This document shows, piece after piece, positions 28,412-35,861 of a DNA stretch of 64,000 nt. The translations under genes and the position numbers were made by a program. The DNA lies in the NCBI GenBank assembly GCA_963706425.1, contig CAVPMN010000020.1, forward strand, positions 1,550,001 to 1,614,000. The letters run 5' to 3'. Position 1 is the stretch's first letter; every line of letters starts with the position of its first letter. The stretch is from CAVPMN01 sp963706425. Lineage in GTDB: Bacteria; Actinomycetota; Acidimicrobiia; Acidimicrobiales; Acidimicrobilacustridaceae. Under the pieces are notes generated by a model. The model was not told the origin of the DNA and ran no database searches. It worked only from the letters and a program-made list of their open reading frames with translations.

Positions 28412-28417
28412 ACGTTA
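28412..28417 (-). promoter_or_regulatory. -10 box (TAACGT) of the alpha/beta hydrolase gene
   Basis: TAACGT lies 6 nt before ATG 28405, which lacks a Shine-Dalgarno. Confidence 0.4.
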
Positions 28418-28440
28418 ACCACCTCCATCTCCCGCGTTCT

Positions 28441-28480
28441 GGCTGGTCAAACCCGCACCGCAGTGCGGGTTTGACCAGCC
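28441..28480. terminator. perfect 18-bp inverted repeat behind the NUDIX gene
   Basis: Arms 28441-28458 and 28463-28480 are exact complements around a CGCA loop. The hairpin starts 11 bp past the NUDIX stop and precedes the hydrolase promoter, so it most likely ends NUDIX transcription. No U tract follows. Confidence 0.6.
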
Positions 28481-28491
28481 GGTTGCGAACG

Positions 28492-29181
28492 TCAGGGGTG
28501 GGACCGGCCAGCCGTCCCGGTGACGAGGGCGAGGAACGACCGCAACATGTAGGCGGTGGCGCCCCAGATCGTGTCGCCGACGACCTCGAAGAAGTGGATC
28601 GGGCGATCGAGCGGGGGCAGCCCCCACCGCTCCTCTCGATAGACGCCGTCGAGCAGCAGCTCGTCGAGTGAGACATGCAGGATGAGCTCGACCTCGGACG
28701 GATTCGGCTCGAGATGGGGCCGTCCGGGCAGGACCCCGACGAACGGGACGATGAACGATCGGCTGGTGACCGTCTCGAGATGGTCGAGCTCACCAATGAT
28801 CTCGACCGACGCTCGATCCATGCCGGTCTCCTCGCAGGACTCGCGCAGCGCCGTGGTGACCAGGTCCTCGTCGCCGTCCTGACCGCCACCGGGGAAGCTC
28901 ACCTCACCGCGGTGAGAGCGCAGGTGCTGCGCCCGGCGGGTGAGCACGACGAAGACCTGGCCGTCTTCCTCGTAGAGGGGCACGAGAACGGCCGACGCGC
29001 GCACGCCGGTGCCCTCCAGCGGAGACAGCCGAGGTGGCGCGGCGGACGCCAGCGCAGCGCGGATCGTCGCGAGGTCGACCCGTCGATCGTCGGCAGCCAG
29101 GTGCTGCCAGGGAGGCGGCCCGCCCGGGCGCGACGACAGGGGTCGCGGGATCGCCTGCGCACCGCCCCGATCCGACATCAC
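28492..29181 (-). CDS. NUDIX hydrolase, CoA pyrophosphatase type
   Basis: 229 residues. NUDIX box GGGQDGDEDLVTTALRESCEETG (around residues 97-119, only its core need be noted: REx2EE), preceded by the CoA-family signature LRSHRGEVSFPGG. Members cleave CoA or related nucleotides to 4'-phosphopantetheine and 3',5'-ADP. A long Pro/Arg-rich N terminus (about 30 residues) may be partly untranslated; starts GTG 29181 or ATG 29178 fit the frame equally. It follows the 53-residue gene by 10 bp and may be co-transcribed with it. Confidence 0.85.
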   Translation of the reverse strand: MMSDRGGAQAIPRPLSSRPGGPPPWQHLAADDRRVDLATIRAALASAAPPRLSPLEGTGVRASAVLVPLYEEDGQVFVVLTRRAQHLRSHRGEVSFPGGGQDGDEDLVTTALRESCEETGMDRASVEIIGELDHLETVTSRSFIVPFVGVLPGRPHLEPNPSEVELILHVSLDELLLDGVYREERWGLPPLDRPIHFFEVVGDTIWGATAYMLRSFLALVTGTAGRSHP

Positions 29182-29191
29182 CAGCCGGCGG

Positions 29192-29353
29192 TCAGGAGGC
29201 AGCTGAACGGGCCTCGACGAGCTGCCGCAGCAGATCGGGCAGCCCGCCGGTCTTGAGGTTGCTCATCACGCGACCGGGTGGGGTCTCGCCCGTCTCCCAC
29301 TCCATCCACCAAGCGAGCAGCTTCTCGGGATCGGGCGGCGGCAGCTGGTCCAT
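29192..29353 (-). CDS. small protein, 53 residues, Trp-rich N terminus
   Basis: Short ORF in a different frame from any long ORF here. It encodes MDQLPPPDPEKLLAWWMEWE at the start, then GETPPGRVMSNLKTGGLPDLLRQ, ending VEARSAAS and TGA at 29192. Amphipathic helices with two adjacent Trp and a PGRVMSNLK core look like a real folded protein. I recall similar short proteins in actinobacteria but cannot name a family. TAACCT lies 6 nt before the ATG (29360-29365), which supports a leaderless start. It lies 10 bp upstream of the NUDIX gene. Confidence 0.65.
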   Translation of the reverse strand: MDQLPPPDPEKLLAWWMEWETGETPPGRVMSNLKTGGLPDLLRQLVEARSAAS

Positions 29354-29359
29354 GGGCGC

Positions 29360-29365
29360 AGGTTA
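29360..29365 (-). promoter_or_regulatory. -10 box (TAACCT) of the 53-residue gene and NUDIX gene
   Basis: TAACCT lies 6 nt before ATG 29353. Close match to TANNNT; no Shine-Dalgarno is present. Confidence 0.4.
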
Positions 29366-29446
29366 CCGATCGCGATCGACGAACCCGCGTGCGGGCGTCT
29401 CCCGGGTCGCACCCTCCACTGGGCCCTGTGGGCCAGACTGCTCCCG

Positions 29447-30313
29447 ATGAGCCCGGACGACGACGCCCTCGAGCCGGATCTCGACGCACTCGACGACGAG
29501 ATGGAGAGGATCGAGCGCGAGCTCGAACGAGCCGAAGGCCAGGGACGCGAGGAGGCCAGCACCCGGCTCCGCCGGCTCCGCCGCAGAGCCGCAGAGGCCG
29601 CTCCCGACGCCCTTTTCGGTCCCGTCGAGGAGGACGGCATCAGGGGCATCGCCCGGCGCACCGACAGCTACGGCTTCGTGCTGATCATGCTGGCCGCGCT
29701 GATCTGGGTGTTCCTGCCGCTGTCGACCGAGCGAAGTTGGGCACGGGTGCCCACCATCTCGGTGTTCTTCCTCACGATCATCATCGCCATGCACACGTCG
29801 TTTGTCCGCCGGTCGCGGCTGAGGATGGTGATCGCCCTCGACTTCGGACTGCTCGTCGTGGGCATTGTGGGCTTCGCCCTCGACAACGACGACGTGCGGG
29901 CCATCACCGATGTCGGCTTCGCGGCCCTCCTTTTCGTCACGGCGGGGGTGGTCCTGGCGAGGGTGCTGCGCCACAACGCCGTCACCTCACGCACCATCTC
30001 GGGAGCGGTGGCCGCCTATCTCTTCGTAGGGCTCGGATTCGCCAGCCTGGCGAACGGCATCAACCTGGCATGGCCGGGGGCCTACACCACCACGAGCGGT
30101 GCCGTTGATTTCTCGTCGATGACCTACTTCTCGTTCGTCACGCTCGCCACGCTCGGCTACGGCGACATCCTGCCGGTCAACAACTGGGCCCGTTCGATGG
30201 CCACCCTCGAAGCGGTGCTCGGTCAGATCTACCTGGTCACGATCGTCGCCCGCCTGGTGGCGCTGTTCGGCACGGTTCGCCGAACCCCGACCGACGACGA
30301 CGACCAGGCCTGA
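29447..30313 (+). CDS. potassium channel-like ion channel
   Basis: 288 residues. The N-terminal 60 residues are highly charged (EPDLDALDDEMERIERELER) and predicted coiled coil. Then come membrane helices at about 77-95, 104-120, 126-145, 152-172 and 183-203, a pore loop with the K+ selectivity filter TLGYGD (ATLGYGDILP, near 240), and a final helix VLGQIYLVTIVARLVALF. This is the pore layout of voltage-gated-like 6TM or 2TM-type K+ channels, but the S4 segment lacks a regular Arg series. The short C terminus has no RCK domain. The coiled coil may help tetramerise. Confidence 0.85.
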   Translation: MSPDDDALEPDLDALDDEMERIERELERAEGQGREEASTRLRRLRRRAAEAAPDALFGPVEEDGIRGIARRTDSYGFVLIMLAALIWVFLPLSTERSWARVPTISVFFLTIIIAMHTSFVRRSRLRMVIALDFGLLVVGIVGFALDNDDVRAITDVGFAALLFVTAGVVLARVLRHNAVTSRTISGAVAAYLFVGLGFASLANGINLAWPGAYTTTSGAVDFSSMTYFSFVTLATLGYGDILPVNNWARSMATLEAVLGQIYLVTIVARLVALFGTVRRTPTDDDDQA

Positions 30314-30329
30314 GGCATGAGACGCGAAG

Positions 30330-30353
30330 CGGCCGGCCCCGAAGGGCCGGCCG
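30330..30353. terminator. bidirectional hairpin between channel gene and groEL
   Basis: 10-bp GC stem (30330-30339 with 30344-30353) around CGAA, a stable tetraloop. It lies between two convergent genes, 16 bp past the channel stop and 27 bp past the groEL stop, so it can serve both. Confidence 0.6.
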
Positions 30354-30380
30354 TTCGCAGCACTCAGGCGGGAGGCCTGA

Positions 30381-32024
30381 TCACATCATGCCGCCCATGC
30401 CACCCATACCGCCCATGGCGGCGGCTGCGGCGGCAGCCGCACCCGGGTCCTCGGGCTGATCGGCGACCAGCGTCTCGGTGGTGAGCAGCAGGCCGGCGAT
30501 CGAGGCCGCGTTCTGCAGCGCGGCACGCGTCACCTTGGCGGGATCGATCACGCCGGCCTTGAGCAGGTCGACGAACTCGCCCGTCGCGGCGTTGAAGCCG
30601 GTGTTGCCCGACTCGGCCTCGGTGCGCTGCACCACGACCGCACCCTCGTGGCCGGCGTTGTCGGCGATGAGCCGGGCCGGGGCCTCGAGTGAGCGGGCGA
30701 TGATGCGAGCGCCGGTGGCCTCGTCGCCCTCGAGCGACTCGGACAGCTTCACCACGGCGGCGCGGGAGCGCAGCAGGGCGGTGCCGCCGCCGGCGACGAT
30801 GCCCTCCTCGATGGCCGCACGGGTGGCCGACAGCGCATCTTCGATGCGGTGCTTCTTCTCCTTGAGCTCCACCTCGGTGGCGGCGCCCACCTTGATGACG
30901 GCCACGCCGCCCGACAGCTTCGCCAGACGCTCCTGGAGCTTCTCGCGATCCCAGTCGGAATCGGTGTCGTCGATCTCGCGCTTGATCTGGGCGATGCGGC
31001 CCTTGACATCGTCGTCGGTGCCGGCACCCTCGACGATGGTGGTCTCGTCCTTGGTGATGACCACCTTGCGCGCCCGGCCCAGCAGGTCGAGCGTGGTGTT
31101 GTCGAGCTTGAGGCCGACTTCTTCGGAGATGACCTGGCCGCCGGTGAGAATGGCCATGTCGGCCAGCATCGCCTTGCGGCGCTCGCCGAAGCCGGGGGCC
31201 TTGACAGCGACGGAGTTGAAGGTGCCGCGGATCTTGTTGACCACGAGCGTGGCGAGGGCCTCGCCCTCGACGTCCTCGGCCACGATCAGCAGCGGCTTGC
31301 CCGTCTGCATGACCTTCTCGAGCACCGGGAGCAGATCCTGCACCGAGGTGATCTTGCCGTTCACGAACAGGATCTGGGGCTCGTCGAGCACCGCCTCCTG
31401 CCGCTCCGGGTCGGTGACGAAGTAGGGCGACAGATAGCCCTTGTCGAACTGCATGCCCTCGACGAAGTCGAGCTCCATGCCGAACGTGTTCGACTCTTCG
31501 ACGGTGACCACGCCGTCCTTGCCCACCTTGTCGATGGCGTTGGCGATGACCTCGCCGATGGCGTCGTCAGCGGCCGAGATCGAGGCGACCTGGGCGATCT
31601 CGCTCTTGTCCTCGACGTCCTTGGCCTGGTCGCGCAGCGCCTCGATGGCGGCACCGACTGCCTTCTCCATGCCCCGCTTGAGGCTGAGGGGGCTGGCACC
31701 GGCGGCCACGTTGCGCAGGCCTTCGCGCACGAGCGCCTGGGCCAGCACGGTGGCGGTGGTGGTGCCGTCGCCGGCGATGTCGTTGGTCTTGGTGGCAACT
31801 TCCTTCACCAGCTGAGCACCCATGTTCTCGAAGGGGTCTTCGAGCTCGATCTCACGGGCGATCGACACACCGTCGTTGGTGATGGTGGGCGCACCGAACT
31901 TCTTGTCGAGCACCACGTTGCGGCCCTTCGGGCCGAGCGTGACCTTGACGGCGTCGGCGAGCTTGTTCACGCCGGTCTCGAGGGCGCGCCTGGCGTCCTC
32001 GTCGAACTTGAGCATCTTGGCCAT
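30381..32024 (-). CDS. groEL: chaperonin GroEL (60 kDa)
   Basis: 547-residue chaperonin subunit. N terminus MAKMLKFDEDARRALETGVN, ATP-binding VTLGPKGRNVVLDKKFGAPTIT and AGDGTTTATVLAQA, catalytic Asp in GGGTALLRSR region context, and the flexible C-terminal GGMGGMGGMM tail. The Gly-Met tail is the typical GroEL1/housekeeping form rather than the His-rich tail of mycobacterial GroEL1. AGGAG precedes the ATG. It lies 8 bp behind groES under CIRCE control. Confidence 0.98.
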   Translation of the reverse strand: MAKMLKFDEDARRALETGVNKLADAVKVTLGPKGRNVVLDKKFGAPTITNDGVSIAREIELEDPFENMGAQLVKEVATKTNDIAGDGTTTATVLAQALVREGLRNVAAGASPLSLKRGMEKAVGAAIEALRDQAKDVEDKSEIAQVASISAADDAIGEVIANAIDKVGKDGVVTVEESNTFGMELDFVEGMQFDKGYLSPYFVTDPERQEAVLDEPQILFVNGKITSVQDLLPVLEKVMQTGKPLLIVAEDVEGEALATLVVNKIRGTFNSVAVKAPGFGERRKAMLADMAILTGGQVISEEVGLKLDNTTLDLLGRARKVVITKDETTIVEGAGTDDDVKGRIAQIKREIDDTDSDWDREKLQERLAKLSGGVAVIKVGAATEVELKEKKHRIEDALSATRAAIEEGIVAGGGTALLRSRAAVVKLSESLEGDEATGARIIARSLEAPARLIADNAGHEGAVVVQRTEAESGNTGFNAATGEFVDLLKAGVIDPAKVTRAALQNAASIAGLLLTTETLVADQPEDPGAAAAAAAAMGGMGGMGGMM

Positions 32025-32032
32025 GTGAACTC

Positions 32033-32326
32033 CTACTTCTTGACGATCGCGAGCACGTCGCGACCGTTGAGGATCAGAACGTCTTGCCCGTCGAGGGTGA
32101 TCTCGGTGCCGCCGTACTTGCTGTAGACGACGGTGTCGCCGACCTTCACGTCGAGCGGAATCACCTCACCGGTCTGCTCGGACCGACGGCCAGGGCCGGC
32201 GGCGAGCACCTCGCCCTGCTGGGGCTTCTCCTTGGCGGTATCGGGGATCACCAGGCCGCTGGCCGTGGTCTCCTCGGACTCACCGGGCTTCACCACGATG
32301 CGATCGTCAAGTGGCTGAAGGTTCAT
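32033..32326 (-). CDS. groES: co-chaperonin GroES
   Basis: 97-residue lid of the GroEL chamber: MNLQPLDDRIVVKPGE, mobile loop ETTASGLVIPD, and the end DVLILNGRDVLAIVKK. I use ATG 32326 because GGAGG lies 10 nt upstream; an in-frame GTG at 32335 would overlap the ribosome-binding site. First gene of groES-groEL. Confidence 0.97.
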   Translation of the reverse strand: MNLQPLDDRIVVKPGESEETTASGLVIPDTAKEKPQQGEVLAAGPGRRSEQTGEVIPLDVKVGDTVVYSKYGGTEITLDGQDVLILNGRDVLAIVKK

Positions 32327-32352
32327 CTTGCACACGCCTCCGTATGGCGGGG

Positions 32353-32379
32353 TTGGCACTCTCAGGTTTCGAGTGATTA
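32353..32379. promoter_or_regulatory. degenerate second CIRCE half-site pair
   Basis: TTGGCACTC (32353-32361), 9-nt spacer, GAGTGATTA (32371-32379). It is an imperfect CIRCE with 6 of 9 inverted matches. It shares the bases TTA (32377-32379) with the perfect CIRCE next to it, so HrcA dimers could bind side by side. It lies in the 5' leader of groES. Confidence 0.5.
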
Positions 32380-32403
32380 GCACTCTCTCGGGTCGAGTGC
32401 TAA
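32377..32403. promoter_or_regulatory. CIRCE operator (HrcA binding site)
   Basis: Perfect TTAGCACTC-N9-GAGTGCTAA with the canonical 9-nt spacer. It starts at the 3' edge of the groES -10 box, so HrcA bound here would block transcription initiation. This predicts heat-inducible, HrcA-repressed groES-groEL. hrcA itself is not in the window. Confidence 0.93.
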
Positions 32404-32432
32404 CGATACGCGCGGCAGCCCGATCGACACAA
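32403..32432 (-). promoter_or_regulatory. groES-groEL promoter
   Basis: Minus strand: -35 TTGTGT (32427-32432), 18-nt spacer, -10 TATCGT (32403-32408). The transcription start would fall inside CIRCE. The same -10 hexamer occurs in the rplM promoter. Confidence 0.6.
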
Positions 32433-32475
32433 CCCGACCCGGCCGATTCTCCTGTCGACGGAGCGGGGTCGGCGG

Positions 32476-32494
32476 CTCGGGGCTCGACCCCGAG
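32476..32494. terminator. hairpin after tsaD
   Basis: 7-bp GC stem (32476-32482 with 32488-32494) around CTCGA, 7 bp past the tsaD stop and upstream of the groES promoter. No U tract; moderate support. Confidence 0.4.
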
Positions 32495-32501
32495 GGGCCC
32501 G

Positions 32502-33527
32502 TCAGTCGACGGCGGGGAGGCGCAGGTTGGGATAGGCCCCGGTCTCGAGCGAGGACGGGCCATCCGACCGCAGCCGCCACCACGCCGCGGCGGCCACCAT
32601 GGCGGCGTTGTCGGTGCACATCGAGTGGCTCGGCAGAAAGCCGTGCAGGTCGTCGGCCACGCAGACATCGAGCAGGCGCTCACGCAGCTGGGAGTTGGCG
32701 GCCACTCCTCCGGCCAGGGCCAGCCCCCGGGCGCCGTGGTCACGAGCGGCCCGGCGGGCCTTGGTGACGAGCACGTCGACCACTGCCTCCTGGAACGAGG
32801 CGGCCACGTCGGCGGTGGCCACCTCGGGGTGCTTGCGCACATGGTTCACGACAGCGGTCTTGACCCCGCTGAACGAGAAGTCGTAGCCGTCGTCGAGGAT
32901 GGCCCGCGGAAAGGCGATGGCCTGCGGGTCACCCTTCATCGACAGCTCATCGATGGCCGGGCCGCCGGGATAACCGAGGCCGAGGAAGCGGGCCACCTTG
33001 TCGAACGCCTCGCCGGCGGCATCGTCGATGGTCGAGCCGAGGATGCGATAGCGGCCGTGCCCTTCCATCAGCACCAGCAGCGTGTGACCGCCCGAGACGA
33101 GCAGCACCACCACCGGCAACTCGAGCTCCGGCTCCTCGAGCAGCGCGGCGTAGAGATGCGCCTCGAGGTGGTTGACCGCCACGAAGGGCACGTCCCACAC
33201 CAGCGCCAGCGCCTTGGCGGCGCTCACCCCGACCAGCAGCGAGCCGATGAGACCCGGCCCGACCGTGGCGCCCACGGCGTCGACGTGATCGTCGCTGATG
33301 CCCGCTTCGACGAGCGCCCGGGCGATCACGGGCGACAACAGCTCGACGTGGGCGCGGCTGGCGATCTCGGGCACGACCCCGCCGAACCGAGCGTGGAGAT
33401 CGACCTGGCTCGACACCACCGACGACAGCACCTCCCTTGCGTCGACCACCACCGACGCCGCGGTCTCGTCGCAGGAGGTCTCGATGCCGAGGATCCGCAA
33501 TCCGGTGCGATCGGAGTAGTCGGTCAC
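32502..33527 (-). CDS. tsaD: tRNA threonylcarbamoyladenosine transferase subunit TsaD
   Basis: Transfers the threonylcarbamoyl group to A37 of ANN-decoding tRNAs, with TsaB and TsaE. 341 residues. LGIETSCDETA at the N terminus, metal-binding HLEAH (NHLEAHLYA), SGGHTLL nucleotide loop, LALAGGVAANSQLRE, and the C-terminal CTDNAAMVAAAAW. Start GTG 33527 overlaps the rimI stop (GTGA); a further GTG lies at 33530. Last gene of tsaE/B-rimI-tsaD. Confidence 0.97.
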   Translation of the reverse strand: MTDYSDRTGLRILGIETSCDETAASVVVDAREVLSSVVSSQVDLHARFGGVVPEIASRAHVELLSPVIARALVEAGISDDHVDAVGATVGPGLIGSLLVGVSAAKALALVWDVPFVAVNHLEAHLYAALLEEPELELPVVVLLVSGGHTLLVLMEGHGRYRILGSTIDDAAGEAFDKVARFLGLGYPGGPAIDELSMKGDPQAIAFPRAILDDGYDFSFSGVKTAVVNHVRKHPEVATADVAASFQEAVVDVLVTKARRAARDHGARGLALAGGVAANSQLRERLLDVCVADDLHGFLPSHSMCTDNAAMVAAAAWWRLRSDGPSSLETGAYPNLRLPAVD

Positions 33528-34090
33528 CACCCCACCTCCTCGATCAGGGTGGGCGCTGGGAGCTCGGCCTCGATGCGGGCCAACCGATCGGCGTAGTCGG
33601 ACTCCGCCACGTCGTGGGCCCACATGATGAGCGCGTCCTCTCCGATGTCGCTGTAGTAGTTCTGCCGGATTCCGGCCGGTGCGAAGCCGAACCGGCGATA
33701 GAGGGCGATCGCCGGCTCGTTCGACGCCCGCACTTCGAGCGTCATGGCGTGGGAACCACGCTCGACCGCCTTGCTCGTCAGCACCAGCATCATCCGGGTG
33801 CCGATGTGGTGCCGTTGCCACGACGGGTCGACCGAGATGGTGGTGACGTGGGCCTCCCCGTCGACGAGCAGGGCCCCGGCGAAGCCGACCACCGAGCCGC
33901 CGGCACGCGCCACGAGGTAGATGCGGCCCTCACGGACCGCCAGCTCGCTCATGAACAGCCCGAGCGACCATCCCCCGTGGTGGAGCCGGCCTTGGATGCG
34001 CAGCACCGACCGCAGGTGCCGCCGTCGCATCGGCTCGATCCGCACGTCGACCAGGTCGGCCTCGTGGTCGGTGTGGGTCTCGACCGTCAT
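33524..34090 (-). CDS. rimI: ribosomal protein S18-alanine N-acetyltransferase-like GNAT
   Basis: 188-residue GNAT acetyltransferase. Acetyl-CoA loop SWQRHHIGTRMMLVLTSKAVERG, the RimI core MTLEVRASNEPAIALYRRFGFAPAGIRQNYYSDIGEDALIM. The assignment rests on this core and on its position between tsaB and tsaD, where rimI is usual. Extra residues at both ends (about 20 N-terminal, 30 C-terminal) exceed E. coli RimI (148). Start ATG 34090 overlaps the end of the tsaE-tsaB gene by 4 nt. Confidence 0.88.
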   Translation of the reverse strand: MTVETHTDHEADLVDVRIEPMRRRHLRSVLRIQGRLHHGGWSLGLFMSELAVREGRIYLVARAGGSVVGFAGALLVDGEAHVTTISVDPSWQRHHIGTRMMLVLTSKAVERGSHAMTLEVRASNEPAIALYRRFGFAPAGIRQNYYSDIGEDALIMWAHDVAESDYADRLARIEAELPAPTLIEEVGW

Positions 34091-35280
34091 GCTGCGCCGT
34101 CCCGGGTGGTCCAGTTGACCTCGGCGTCGGGCTTGCGCAGATAGAGCGGCGCCAGCTCCCAAGGCTTCACGAACTGCTCGCGCAACGCCTGCGCGTGGGC
34201 CAGCTGCACGAGCGACGAGGCCGATGGGAACGCCAGCCCGTCGTCGACGATCTCGACCCGGGCCAGACCCTCGAACGTCTCGTGATAGCGCAGGGCGCCG
34301 TCGCCGACGAGCAGGCACTCCTCGCCACAAGCGAGGATCTCCGAGGCCAGATCGTCGGGCGACCCGACCCGGTAGTCGTTGAGTCGTTGCATCCCCCCGG
34401 GCACCTGTCGGTAGAACGCGTAGAACACCTCGCTGCGACGCGCGTCGATCACGGCGGCGATGAGCCGCGGACTGAAGCGCACGGGAAAGGCCACCAGGTC
34501 GAGGCTGGTCACGCCGATCATCGGCACGCGCAGCGCGTGCGCCATCGCCTTGGCCGCGGCGATCCCGACCCGCAGGCCGGTGAAGAGCCCCGGACCCAGA
34601 TCGACGGCCACCACGCTGACCTCCGAGAGGTCGATGCGCGCCTGGCGGCAGACGAACTCGATCGACGGCGTGAGGATCTCCGCGTGCTGGCGGCTGCGCG
34701 CCGATTGCGTCGAGGCGAGCACGCCTTCGTGCCCCCCGACGGCCACGCTCACCTGGGGAGTTGCGGTGTCGATGCCGAGGATCAGCACGGGGTGGCTCCC
34801 TCGACCGACCAGGGCTGCAGTGCGGTGGCCAGCGTTCGCGTCGCGCGCGGACCAACGCGGCCCCACCGCGTTGAGCACGAGGGTGCGATCGTCGTCGCCC
34901 TCACCGAACCCGATCCGGATCTCGAGGTAGTCGGCCGGCAACGCCGGAGTGATCGCATCACCCCATTCGATGAGGATGACGGAGCCCTCGTCGAGCATCT
35001 CGGGCAGGCCGATGTCGAGCACCTCGGCCAACTGCTCGAGGCGGTAGACGTCGAGGTGGTCGAGCAGCAACCGACCCTCGTAGCGGCTGTGCAGGGTGAA
35101 GGTCGGGCTGGTGATCCGCTCGGTGACGCCCAGGGCGGCGCCGAACCCCTGCGCGAACGCGGTCTTGCCGGCGCCCAGATCACCCGCCAGCAAGATGAGG
35201 TCGCCGGGGCGGGCCAGCTCGGCCAGGGCGGCCGCCAGCGCCTGGGTCTCGGCCACCTCGTGGGTCGCGGCCACGATCAC
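34087..35280 (-). CDS. TsaE-TsaB fusion protein (t6A synthesis)
   Basis: One 397-residue frame holds two proteins that are normally separate. Residues 1-about 155 are TsaE: Walker A LAGDLGAGKTAFAQGFG, TSPTFTLHSRYEG, DHLDVYRL, and EWGDAI. About residues 163-397 are TsaB: LGIDTATPQVSVAVGG, DLGPGLFTGLRVGIAAAK and the acidic middle IAAVIDARRSEVFYAFY. No stop separates them. A GTG codon at the start of the TsaB half (near 34789) could also be an internal start. Both act with TsaD in t6A37 formation. Starts within the udg stop (4-nt overlap). Confidence 0.88.
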   Translation of the reverse strand: MIVAATHEVAETQALAAALAELARPGDLILLAGDLGAGKTAFAQGFGAALGVTERITSPTFTLHSRYEGRLLLDHLDVYRLEQLAEVLDIGLPEMLDEGSVILIEWGDAITPALPADYLEIRIGFGEGDDDRTLVLNAVGPRWSARDANAGHRTAALVGRGSHPVLILGIDTATPQVSVAVGGHEGVLASTQSARSRQHAEILTPSIEFVCRQARIDLSEVSVVAVDLGPGLFTGLRVGIAAAKAMAHALRVPMIGVTSLDLVAFPVRFSPRLIAAVIDARRSEVFYAFYRQVPGGMQRLNDYRVGSPDDLASEILACGEECLLVGDGALRYHETFEGLARVEIVDDGLAFPSASSLVQLAHAQALREQFVKPWELAPLYLRKPDAEVNWTTRDGAA

Positions 35281-35855
35281 GAGAGCACCACGCCGCGCTC
35301 GGCGAGCGCCTGCTTGGCCCGCACCAGATCGGCGCGCATCTGCGCGAGCGGTGCCCCACCGCCCCGCAGGGCATAGGCAGGGTGCAGCGTGGGGACCAGC
35401 ACCCCACCCCGGAACGGGTAGGACCGTCCCCGCAGCTTGGTGATGCCATCCTTGGTGCCGAGCAAGAGCTGAGCCGCGAAGTTGCCGAGGGTCACGACCA
35501 CCTTGGGATCGATGAGCTCGAGTTGTTGCTCGAGGTAGGGCCGACAGGTTTCGATCTCGTCACGCTCGGGGTCGCGGTTGTTGGGCGGCCGACATTTCAC
35601 CACGTTGGCGATGTAGACACGATCTCGGGTCACCCCGAGCTCGTCCTCGAGTAGTTGGTCGAGCAGCTTGCCCGACCGGCCGACGAACGGGAGGCCCTGG
35701 CGGTCCTCTTCGGCGCCAGGACCCTCACCGACGAACATCAGGTCGGCGGCGGGATCACCCATGCCGAACACGACCTGGGTGCGCCCGAGCTGCGCCAGCT
35801 TGCAGCGGGTGCAGCCGAGCGCCTCGTCCCGAAGTTGCTCGAATGGGGTGGGCAC
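35277..35855 (-). CDS. uracil-DNA glycosylase, family 4 (Fe-S)
   Basis: 192 residues. Removes uracil from DNA for base-excision repair. Four Cys bind a 4Fe-4S cluster: GCTRCKLA near residue 15, then KCRPPNNRDP and ETCRPYL around 87-103. Active-site motif GEGPGAEEDRQGLPFVGRSGKLLD (start only: GEGPGAEED) and the C-terminal LHPAYALR follow family 4. Start GTG 35855; TAGCCT lies 8 nt upstream (35864-35869). Confidence 0.93.
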   Translation of the reverse strand: MPTPFEQLRDEALGCTRCKLAQLGRTQVVFGMGDPAADLMFVGEGPGAEEDRQGLPFVGRSGKLLDQLLEDELGVTRDRVYIANVVKCRPPNNRDPERDEIETCRPYLEQQLELIDPKVVVTLGNFAAQLLLGTKDGITKLRGRSYPFRGGVLVPTLHPAYALRGGGAPLAQMRADLVRAKQALAERGVVLS

Positions 35856-35861
35856 GACGAC

